Source of the DNA: Clostridiales bacterium
GTDB lineage: Bacteria > Bacillota > Clostridia > Saccharofermentanales > Saccharofermentanaceae
Reading direction: 5' to 3'
DNA length: 64,000 nucleotides
Assembly (NCBI GenBank): GCA_017554745.1
Contig: JAFZHS010000017.1
Span: 124,001 to 188,000, forward strand
Numbering within the stretch: the first letter of the stretch is position 1; the number at the start of each line of letters is the position of its first letter. The translations under genes were made by a program, and so were the position numbers. Shown piece after piece: positions 55,977 through 62,695 of this stretch. The notes beneath the pieces are model-generated. The model worked only from the letters and a program-made list of their open reading frames with translations, searched no databases and was not told the origin of the DNA.

Positions 55977-58097
55977 TCACTTGTTCTCAGTAATAACAGT
56001 CTCGAGATTCTCGATAATATAATCAACATCCTCATCAGTAAGCCTTGTATGAAGAGGAAGGGTAATAAGGTTGTGATAGTAATCGTATGTGTTCGGGAAA
56101 TCCTTGATATCCCAGCCAAGCTGCTTATAAGCGGTCATCATCGGGAGCGGCTTGAAGTGAACATTCGATGATACTCCGTGCTCTGCAAGCTTTGTGATAA
56201 GCTCGTTGCGCTTCTCTTCTGTGATATCAGGTATTCTGATGAGGTACAGATGATTGGAGCTGTCCATATAATCCGTGTGATGAACCAGATGCTTTATTCC
56301 TAACCTGTCGCATACTTCATCGTACCTTGCGATTATCTCGACTCTTCTGTCCAGGAGCCTTCTGTAACGGTCGAGCTGTCTTAAGCCGATCGCTGCAGTA
56401 ATGTCAGTCATGTTTGCCTTATACCAGGGACCGACGATATCATATTCCCATGCTCCGACCTTAGTCTTGGCAAGAGCATCCTTGCTCTGGCCGTGGAGCG
56501 ATAAGAGCTGATACATCTTATAGATCTCAGCGTTATCGATGCCTTCTTTATCTGTCCATGTGGATGCACCGCCTTCAGCTGTAGTAAAGTTCTTAACGGC
56601 ATGGAATGAGAATGAAGTAAAGTCTGCGATAGCTCCGCAATACCGCTTCTTTCCATTAATCGTTCTGCTGGCGCCTAATGAATGTGCGTCATCTGCAAGT
56701 ACTGCTACTCTGCCTATAGACTTCTGGATCCTTGAAGAGAGATCCCCAAGCATCGAGCCATCGCTTTCCTTGGGAGTAAATATGTCCTTTTTCTTCTCTG
56801 CTATGGCAAATACTCTCTCAAAGTCACAGACGATGCCTGCGAGGTCTACGACTAAGATGGCCTTTGTCTTATCCGTAATAGCATTCTCAAGCGCTTCGTA
56901 GTCCATCTCAGGAGCGTGCGTTGTTTTGTCTCCGTCCTTCTGGATGTCTACAAACTTAACTGTAGCTCCGCAGTGGATTATCGCGGATGCAGATGCAGTA
57001 TATGTATATGCGGGGATAATTACCTCATCACCGGGGCCGATGCCCAATACTCTGAGGTTGAGCTCTTCTGCTGCAGTAGCAGAGCTTAAGCAAACAAGTC
57101 TGTTGCTGTACTTGGCAGGATTTCTTTCTGTATCAACATCAGTCTTGCCCTTCTTGATATATGCGGCAAGTCTTCTTTCGAGAAGCTTAACTCTAGGACC
57201 TGTCGTGATCCAACCGCTTCTTAAGGTCTCAACGACTTCCTGGATCTCAGCTTCACCGATATCCGGAGGCGAGAAAGGGATGACCTTTTTACCGTCAGCA
57301 GTCTGCGCTCCCGGTGCGGAAGAGATGATGTCAGCCAACGAGTCTTCATTGCCCTTATATGTAAGGAACGATGTATAATCCCTGCACTCGATCTGCTTAT
57401 ACTTGCAGAAATCGAAGAGATAATCTCTGAAGCTGCTGTCGATGCCTGCGTCTGCAATGAATATCGCCTTGATCTGATGCTTCTTTACAACGAATTCAAG
57501 ATCTTCCTTGCTGTATACAGGAATACCGTCCATCATCATGCCGGTGTTCTTGTCCTTGCAGTCCAATACTGCAACAGGTCTGAACTCCACGCCGATAGTA
57601 AGGAGCTTGATCATCTGTGATCCGTTTTCCTTGGTGCCGACTACCAATGCGTTGCCGGCCTTCGTCTTGCCGATCGTGCGCTTCTCTAAGACAGCAAATC
57701 TGTACGCGAATCTTATGAAGGCTACAAGGAACATCTGGGCAAACGCGCCCATGACATAGTACGAGATAGGCATTCTCTCATAGAAGAGAACCGTTGCCAG
57801 TATATGTACAGCTGTGGTGATTAAGTTAGCAAAGAAGATCCTGTTAACGTCGCCGATACCCGCATATCTCCACATTCCGCCATAGAGCTTGAACAGGAAG
57901 AATACCACAATGCAGATAACCGTATATATCGGCGCAAAGTGAATAACAGTATAGATATAATCCTCGATCTGGGGATCGAGTCTGTTAGCGATCGAGAATC
58001 TTAAAATTAATGACAGGAAATATGCAGCATTGACCGCAATTATATCAAGAAGCAATATAAATGCATCGTACTTAATAAACCGTTTGATCTTGTCCAT
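55977..58097 (-). CDS. Fusion of CapD-like membrane/Rossmann domain with DegT aminotransferase
   Basis: A 706-residue protein. Residues 1-~130 carry four transmembrane helices like those of PglF/CapD; ~145-250 hold the accessory Rossmann domain (NALVVGTKENGSQMIKLL). The SDR catalytic domain is then absent and replaced from ~270 by a complete DegT aminotransferase (PPDIGEAEIQEVVETLRSGW, LSSATAAEELNL, DDAHSLGA, PLP lysine in FHAVKNFTTAEGG ~503). It would tether the aminotransferase to the membrane beside the dehydratase. First gene of the second operon; no clear ribosome-binding site within 12 nt of the ATG. Confidence 0.88.
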   Translation of the reverse strand: MDKIKRFIKYDAFILLLDIIAVNAAYFLSLILRFSIANRLDPQIEDYIYTVIHFAPIYTVICIVVFFLFKLYGGMWRYAGIGDVNRIFFANLITTAVHILATVLFYERMPISYYVMGAFAQMFLVAFIRFAYRFAVLEKRTIGKTKAGNALVVGTKENGSQMIKLLTIGVEFRPVAVLDCKDKNTGMMMDGIPVYSKEDLEFVVKKHQIKAIFIADAGIDSSFRDYLFDFCKYKQIECRDYTSFLTYKGNEDSLADIISSAPGAQTADGKKVIPFSPPDIGEAEIQEVVETLRSGWITTGPRVKLLERRLAAYIKKGKTDVDTERNPAKYSNRLVCLSSATAAEELNLRVLGIGPGDEVIIPAYTYTASASAIIHCGATVKFVDIQKDGDKTTHAPEMDYEALENAITDKTKAILVVDLAGIVCDFERVFAIAEKKKDIFTPKESDGSMLGDLSSRIQKSIGRVAVLADDAHSLGASRTINGKKRYCGAIADFTSFSFHAVKNFTTAEGGASTWTDKEGIDNAEIYKMYQLLSLHGQSKDALAKTKVGAWEYDIVGPWYKANMTDITAAIGLRQLDRYRRLLDRRVEIIARYDEVCDRLGIKHLVHHTDYMDSSNHLYLIRIPDITEEKRNELITKLAEHGVSSNVHFKPLPMMTAYKQLGWDIKDFPNTYDYYHNLITLPLHTRLTDEDVDYIIENLETVITENK

Positions 58098-58170
58098 AAT
58101 CTAGTGTAAGCCCTGTTTGTTATAAATCCGCTATTTGCTCAATACTTTAACCCAAAATGTTAACCCGAAT

Positions 58171-58285
58171 GCTCGCTCAAAAAGCGTTTGCTGCCGCACA
58201 CGAAGCACCTCATCTTCGCGTTCGTTTTATGTCATCTGCGCCTCCCTGACGCGCGCACTGGCGACGATCATTCTGCACGCAGAAT
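58171..58285 (-). promoter_or_regulatory. GC-rich structured leader of the second polysaccharide operon
   Basis: Between 58098 and 58310 the minus strand has several hairpins: ATTCTGC/GCAGAAT (58270-58285, 2-nt loop), CGAAG/CTTCG (58201-58217) and CGCT/AGCG (58174-58186), in a stretch more GC-rich than its surroundings. A TATAAT lies further upstream near 58310 in AT-rich DNA, with no good -35. The segment may be a transcribed leader that controls a ~20-gene operon, for example through a NusG-paralog or attenuation. The rest of the 586-bp gap holds the family B element at 58499 and a terminator at 58634. Confidence 0.35.
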
Positions 58286-58498
58286 CCCTTCAGCATGTAT
58301 AACCTATTAATTATAAACAAAAATAAATAAAAATGGTGAAAAATTAATACATTATTTGCCAAGATATCCTGCTATGTCACATCAAATTTGTAAAACTGCA
58401 CGAATGATGACAATTTCCGCAACATATATGGCGGAGAAGTAATATTTTAAGGGGTTGTGAGTTGCTCAACACTCTGACCACTCTCCCCGCCAACCGAC

Positions 58499-58613
58499 AG
58501 TTACGCAGGTTTGCCTATTTAGACACTCATATCGTCACAAAAACAGGCAATCTAAAGAAATTTCCCGTTTCGTTGCCTATTTCGAGGTTCCAAACAGGCA
58601 ATCCGGCGGGAAT
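58499..58613. repeat. Paired-hairpin intergenic element, family B copy 2
   Basis: The second unit (58561-58613) is intact: TTCCCG/CGGGAA outer arms, TTGCCT/AGGCAA inner arms, 17-nt loop. The first half keeps TTACGC-N4-TTGCCT exactly 62 bp upstream, but its AGGCAA partner lies 11 bp too far and its right outer arm is lost. Same orientation as the copy at 23577. Confidence 0.7.
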
Positions 58614-58633
58614 CCTCCCCTGAACAACAAAAA

Positions 58634-58658
58634 GGTGCAGGCGCCAAACGCCCGCACC
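58634..58658 (-). terminator. Rho-independent terminator after the Rpn-type gene
   Basis: Long GC-rich stem GGTGCAGGCGCC / CGCCCGCACC with a small loop, followed on the minus strand by TTTTTGTTG, 25 nt past the stop at 58684. Confidence 0.85.
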
Positions 58659-58683
58659 CATGAAAAAACTCACTTACTATGCC

Positions 58684-59466
58684 TTACGCCGACTTATTCC
58701 CGGCAAGCTCTCTGACCTGTTCAATTGTCAGTCCAGAACATTTTGCTATTTTCTCAAAAGACAAATCACCATCTTTTATTAACTCCATAGCAACTTCTAT
58801 TCTAACGTCATTCTTTACTTCTTCCCAAATCTCGCACATCTTATCCACTCCTTCCTCTGTTTCCTTATAGTACCTAACAATATCCGCCAAAACTTTATAA
58901 TTCATTTGATCTGCATTAGTGCAATAAAAGTCACTCATAAGCCTGCCAAGAGGCGTGTCCGGAGACTTCATTGATGCATTTACATATATTATATGTGAAC
59001 CATCTTCAAATTGCACATTCTCACCATCAATGAATCTGTTAATAACATAGACCGGCTTATTCATGCCAAGCACATCGTTCTCATTAATGAAAATCACATA
59101 GTTCTCACAAAGTTCGCTGAAAGATTCTCCTTTCATAAGCATGTTTACATCAATGATGCTTGAATGAAATCTTGCTCGTCTTGGTATAGCACCAGAATCT
59201 GAACGCTGTATCTCAATATCGTAGTTGTTTCCTAATGTATCTATGGCTAAAACATCAAGTACAACACCTCTTCCAATAAGATTATCAATCTCCTTTTGGT
59301 TATTTACCTCTATGACAGAAAGATCCTCTCGTCCAAGAACTATCTTTAAGATTAATTCTGCAGCTTCCTTATTCTTGTCCAAGCAAACATTCATGAAGTT
59401 ATCATCCATCAGCCTTAATGCTTTTATCCTCTCCAGATTTTTCTGTCTTTGTTCTTCCTTCGACAT
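58684..59466 (-). CDS. Rpn-family PD-(D/E)XK nuclease / putative transposase
   Basis: A 260-residue protein of the Rpn (PDDEXK_2) family. Nuclease core ~60-95 with VVLDVLAIDTLGNNYDIEIQ (D, then E-x-Q in place of E-x-K) and RRARFHSSIID. The C-terminal coiled section (EVAMELIKDGDLSFEKIAK, GLTIEQVRELAG) is family-typical. Rpn proteins promote RecA-independent recombination and are often multicopy. GGAGG lies six bases before the ATG; its own terminator makes it a one-gene unit. No terminal inverted repeats of an insertion sequence were seen. Confidence 0.87.
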   Translation of the reverse strand: MSKEEQRQKNLERIKALRLMDDNFMNVCLDKNKEAAELILKIVLGREDLSVIEVNNQKEIDNLIGRGVVLDVLAIDTLGNNYDIEIQRSDSGAIPRRARFHSSIIDVNMLMKGESFSELCENYVIFINENDVLGMNKPVYVINRFIDGENVQFEDGSHIIYVNASMKSPDTPLGRLMSDFYCTNADQMNYKVLADIVRYYKETEEGVDKMCEIWEEVKNDVRIEVAMELIKDGDLSFEKIAKCSGLTIEQVRELAGNKSA

Positions 59467-59538
59467 TCTTGCCCTCCTTTACGCGCTGCCCGCCTATAAT
59501 CATCCCCGTCAAACATCACCTCATCCCCATTAATCCAC

Positions 59539-60327
59539 TCACTTCTGTCCCTTAGATCTGATCACCGTGCTGTAAATAGCCGTGTTGAGCTTATGCGTCA
59601 GCTCCCTGATATCAAACGGCATCTCATCAGTGTCATGCGTATAGATCATGTCGAGCTCCGGCTCCAAGCCCGCTGTCGCATAATTCGAATACTTCACGCT
59701 CATCGACCGCAAATACGAAGAAGAGCTCTTCATGCCGTAATGCTCCTGGAACTTGCAGTTATCAAGCTCCTTAATCAGCATCACGAAGTCAGGAAATATC
59801 GGATCGGCCAAGCCCTTAATGAACACCTTCGGCTCATACTTAAACGGAATTCCCATATCCGTATAGAAGATTGCAATCTCACGTTCAGCAGCAGACCGGT
59901 ACAATGTCCCGTCAAATTCATAATCCTTAGGCTTCTCATACTCCGTGTTGGCGTCAGCCTCCAAACTGTCAAAGTAAGCCTTGTTAAGCAAAACAGGCTT
60001 TCCGACATCCAGCCACAAAGTCCTTTTTACGCTTCGAGCCTCAATCTCAGGCGGAAGCTCATCGTTATATTTGTATTTCCAGATTGCCTCGTATAGCTCC
60101 AACTCCCTTTCTAATTGCTCACGTCGCCGCATCAGCTCCAGGCCCTTTTTGCCCAGCGCCGTGTCCGGATGATAACGATGGTCGTCCACAAAAACTATTT
60201 TGGTTAGTTTTCCGCCAATATTATGCTCACGCAAGCTAACCACAGGCAGCGCCTTCAGATACTTCCTGCAGTAACTTATCTTGAGAGCCAAATACTCTCT
60301 CGGGTAGTGTTTATTCAGTATTTCCAT
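59539..60327 (-). CDS. Putative PD-(D/E)XK nuclease-like protein
   Basis: A protein of 262 residues (276 if a TTG at 60369 is used). The N-terminal half is charged and helical (MRRREQLERELELYEAIWKY). The C-terminal half has the marks of a PD-(D/E)XK nuclease: FDGTLYRSAAEREIAIFYTD, FKYEPKVF, FPDFVMLIKEL and FQEHYGM. This type of stand-alone nuclease is common in clostridial genomes; its role is not known. The ATG at 60327 stands six bases after a TATAAT and has no ribosome-binding site, so a leaderless start is possible. 72 nt separate it from the Rpn gene. Confidence 0.65.
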   Translation of the reverse strand: MEILNKHYPREYLALKISYCRKYLKALPVVSLREHNIGGKLTKIVFVDDHRYHPDTALGKKGLELMRRREQLERELELYEAIWKYKYNDELPPEIEARSVKRTLWLDVGKPVLLNKAYFDSLEADANTEYEKPKDYEFDGTLYRSAAEREIAIFYTDMGIPFKYEPKVFIKGLADPIFPDFVMLIKELDNCKFQEHYGMKSSSSYLRSMSVKYSNYATAGLEPELDMIYTHDTDEMPFDIRELTHKLNTAIYSTVIRSKGQK

Positions 60328-60333
60328 ACGGAG

Positions 60334-60339
60334 ATTATA
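60334..60339 (-). promoter_or_regulatory. -10 hexamer six bases before the nuclease-like gene
   Basis: Perfect TATAAT on the minus strand followed by six bases and ATG. No matching -35 is seen at 15-19 nt (GAAAAA at 17), so support is partial. Confidence 0.35.
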
Positions 60340-60463
60340 AAGCCGTTCCTTGTCGGTTTTTCTCGACAAAACTCGTCAAAATACGACAAAAATCGACATA
60401 AGCGGATCAAATGTATATCCCCGAATCTATCGCCAGTATCCGCAACCCGCTTAAACACTAAGC

Positions 60464-60575
60464 ACAGATCAGACTGACGCAGTCAAGGCCGCAAGCATTC
60501 GCAAGAATGTGACGAAGTCAGCCTTGACGGCTACAAGGCTGATCTGTAAAAACACTATAGCGAGTTGCGATAGTG
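60464..60575. ncRNA. Candidate structured RNA or DNA element with multi-helix junction
   Basis: Nested complementarity: ACAGATCAG (60464-60472) with CTGATCTGT (60539-60547); inside it GTCAAGGC (60482-60489) with GCCTTGAC (60521-60528); inside that two small hairpins, CATTC-GCAA-GAATG (60496-60509, GNRA-type loop) and TGAC-GAA-GTCA (60510-60520). A further hairpin CACTAT/ATAGTG (60553-60575) is followed by TTTTT on the minus strand, like a terminator. No reading frame explains it. It could be a small RNA or a protein-binding structure; the transcribed strand is not known. In the 544-bp gap (60370-60913) it is joined by the family A element and by smaller hairpins, such as CGGGAA/TTCCCG at 60834-60851. 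Confidence 0.4.
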
Positions 60576-60619
60576 CATTTATACTTATCTTCCTGCGATA
60601 AAACGCTTCTGGCACTTTC

Positions 60620-60734
60620 ATTTCAGCCACAGTGCCAATTCTCATACCAAAATCTGTCACTCCAGCTGAAATTTGCTCAGAATTTCAGTTCCAGTGCCAA
60701 TTTCTGCTACCGAATCTGGCACTCCAGCTGAAAT
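60620..60734. repeat. Paired-hairpin intergenic element, family A copy 3 (53-9-53 bp)
   Basis: Units 60620-60672 and 60682-60734 with intact ATTTCAG/CTGAAAT outer arms and AGTGCCA / TGNCACT inner arms. Length and spacing equal those of the copies at 6774 and 23701. Confidence 0.87.
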
Positions 60735-60905
60735 CGCGAAAAAATCATTTCGAGCAAGCGGAAAAGCACAACTCAGGCACAGCTGGAATCGCAATTCTAT
60801 TCACATCGAGAGCGCGATAAAGCTCGAAAACTGCGGGAATCGCACTTCCCGGCGTCAGCAATCGCAAATTCTAGCGAGCGGAAACCCCGCCCCCCACAAA
60901 AAAAA

Positions 60906-60925
60906 GAAGCGGCTTACACCGCTTC
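60906..60925 (-). terminator. Terminator overlapping the end of the LCP gene
   Basis: GAAGCGG / CCGCTTC arms around six bases, then a run of eight Ts on the minus strand. The 5' arm encodes the last codons and the TAA (60914-60916) lies in the loop. Confidence 0.88.
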
Positions 60926-61930
60926 CTCATAAAACATCTCGATTACCTTCGCTTCAAGGTCTTGGCTGTCCACATAATACTCACGGTAAGCCCTGTTCGC
61001 GTCAGCCTCAAATGTCTCGCCGACAGTCTTCAGCGTGCCGAGATCCTGATAATCACTCAGAAGCGAAGCAAAATCAGACAAAGCATTGGCACTCATATCG
61101 CTGGTCATGTAGTCAGATAAAGAAAACACCATATTCAATGCAAAGCTCGAATCGGTAGCCATCTTCGCGTTGACCTGCTCTTTCCAGGCGTTCATGAAGA
61201 TCTGCTGGCGCTGCATGCGGAATTCGTTGGTATCGTTCTCGAGGCTCTGGCGCGATCTTACAAAAAGCTCGGCCTGATCGCCGTGCAAAGTAACAGTCGC
61301 ACCCTCTACAAAAGCAGGATCAAGAGACTCAAGACCTGCAGGTACAGTGACAGTAACGCCTCCCACCTGCTCGTTTAATATGGAAATAGCGTCCATATCC
61401 AGAGAGATATAGTGATCTACAGGCATATTAAAAAGCAAAGCGGATATAGCTTCTACAGTATTGAGGCAGCGGCCGGCTTCAGTCTTTCCGTAGCTGTGAG
61501 CCAGGCAGAGCTGGGTTGGAACAATATTTCCTTTCGTGCCGTCAGCAGAATAAGTCTGGACACCGGTGACGGTATCACGGTTTAGCTGGATAGCCTGAAA
61601 CGTCTTATTCGCATGGTCTATCGCGTAGACATAGAGCACATCTGCCTGCGAATTATTGATATAGGAATTAGAATCACCTATGCTCTCGCGGTCATCGATG
61701 CCCATGATGACGATGACTTCCATGTCCTGCTTCAGCTGATAATTCTTACCGTTATAAAGATACGTTGATGCCTGTCTCGTAGGACCTGCATATGTTGAGA
61801 CGTCGGATTCATCGATCTTGGGCTTGCTGATCATCTTGGTGACCGCAAGTACCGCTCCGGCAAATGCGCCGATGCAAAGGATGAGACCGCCTATCTGCAA
61901 TAAGGTTTCTTTCTTAATCTTTTTAGCCAT
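60914..61930 (-). CDS. LytR-CpsA-Psr family glycopolymer transferase
   Basis: A 338-residue LCP protein. An N-terminal transmembrane helix (~10-30) is followed by an extracytoplasmic catalytic domain with VIVIMGIDDRESIGDSNSYI, ADVLYVYAID, AIQLNRDTV (the lipid-phosphate-binding Arg/Asp pair) and FVRSRQSLENDTNEFRMQRQQIF. LCP enzymes move undecaprenyl-linked polysaccharide onto peptidoglycan, fitting the two polysaccharide loci. ATG at 61930 (MAKKIKK) was chosen: a TATAAT ends six bases upstream and would lie inside the alternative five-codon-longer frame. No ribosome-binding site is seen. Confidence 0.88.
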   Translation of the reverse strand: MAKKIKKETLLQIGGLILCIGAFAGAVLAVTKMISKPKIDESDVSTYAGPTRQASTYLYNGKNYQLKQDMEVIVIMGIDDRESIGDSNSYINNSQADVLYVYAIDHANKTFQAIQLNRDTVTGVQTYSADGTKGNIVPTQLCLAHSYGKTEAGRCLNTVEAISALLFNMPVDHYISLDMDAISILNEQVGGVTVTVPAGLESLDPAFVEGATVTLHGDQAELFVRSRQSLENDTNEFRMQRQQIFMNAWKEQVNAKMATDSSFALNMVFSLSDYMTSDMSANALSDFASLLSDYQDLGTLKTVGETFEADANRAYREYYVDSQDLEAKVIEMFYEEAV

Positions 61931-61936
61931 GGAGAT

Positions 61937-61964
61937 ATTATACATAAAAGAACGGCGACTTCAA
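61937..61964 (-). promoter_or_regulatory. Promoter of the LCP gene, six bases from the ATG
   Basis: TTGAAG (61959-61964), a 16-nt spacer and TATAAT (61937-61942). The -35 sits within the hairpin of the preceding gene's terminator, so the two signals overlap. Confidence 0.6.
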
Positions 61965-61978
61965 AAGAAGCCGCCGTT
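61951..61978 (-). terminator. Terminator after the sortase-substrate gene
   Basis: Twelve-nt arms AACGGCGACTTC / GAAGCCGCCGTT (one mismatch) around AAAA, followed by CTTTTAT on the minus strand, 24 nt past the stop at 62003. Confidence 0.85.
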
Positions 61979-62002
61979 TAAGTAATCAACTATTAAGTCA
62001 GA

Positions 62003-62590
62003 TTATTTTGTAGCCTTCTTAGCACGTACTGCGAAGATCGCACCGCAAGCAACGAGAGCTACAGAGACCATGATGATGTAAGGAGCTGCATACTCACCTG
62101 TCTGAGCAGAAGCCTTAACAGTAGCCTTGAATACGAGGAAAGGTGAGAAATCATTGATGCCGCCGATTGAAACTTCGGAAACTGCACCCTTAATGATCTC
62201 ATACGTATCTAAAGTACCATCATCATGGAGGTGAACAACAATTGCATAATCGTTAGCACCGATATCAGCAGAAATGAAAACTCTGTAAGGATTCTCATCG
62301 CATGCATAACCTGTGTTAGGCTCAACATCCCAACCAACGAGATAAGAGAAATCACTAGCCTTAAGATCCTTATCCTTTGCTGTTAAAGCAGCATCAATAC
62401 CGGGAATGTCGGAAACCTTAAATGTAGTAGTAGTAATAGCAGTACCATGGAAATACTGGCTCTTATCTTCATCAGTTACATCCTTATGAACCTTAAATGA
62501 CTGTGAAGGGCTGGCAGCCATAACTGCAACGCCAAGCATAGCTGCTACGATGCACATAATAGGCAGTGCCCAAATTCTTTTCTTGTTCAT
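62003..62590 (-). CDS. Probable sortase-anchored surface protein (SAQTG-type signal)
   Basis: A 195-residue exported protein. Signal peptide 1-26 (ALPIMCIVAAMLGVAVMAA); a mature domain of ~130 residues with no recognised family; then SAQTGE, a hydrophobic helix (YIIMVSVALVACGAIFAV) and a basic RAKKATK tail: the three-part layout of a sorting signal with Ala instead of Pro. Class B sortases accept variants such as (S/N)xxTG, and one is encoded just upstream. It has its own promoter and terminator. ATG at 62590 has GGAGG ten bases upstream; a TTG two codons earlier is possible. Confidence 0.78.
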   Translation of the reverse strand: MNKKRIWALPIMCIVAAMLGVAVMAASPSQSFKVHKDVTDEDKSQYFHGTAITTTTFKVSDIPGIDAALTAKDKDLKASDFSYLVGWDVEPNTGYACDENPYRVFISADIGANDYAIVVHLHDDGTLDTYEIIKGAVSEVSIGGINDFSPFLVFKATVKASAQTGEYAAPYIIMVSVALVACGAIFAVRAKKATK

Positions 62591-62631
62591 TGGCAAAAAT
62601 CCTCCTCAAATTTTTAACTCAATAATACTTG

Positions 62632-62670
62632 ACTATAGCACAATTTATTATTTAGTCAATAGCAACTAAA
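62632..62670 (-). promoter_or_regulatory. Promoter of the sortase-substrate gene with overlapping dyad
   Basis: TTGACT (62654-62659), a 16-nt spacer and TATAGT (62632-62637). The -35 is embedded in a 20-bp dyad, TTTAGT-N8-ACTAAA (62651-62670), a position suited to a repressor. Confidence 0.55.
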
Positions 62671-62695
62671 TAAAACTTGATTATTTGGAAGATTC

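Noticed and set aside
58684..59466. Rpn-type gene as an insertion sequence
   Set aside because: The protein belongs to a nuclease family named putative transposase, but no terminal inverted repeats or target duplication were found around it.
60632..61158. Plus-strand open frames over the third family A copy and into the LCP gene
   Set aside because: They cross a structured repeat, a terminator and the antisense of a clear gene; no start signals.
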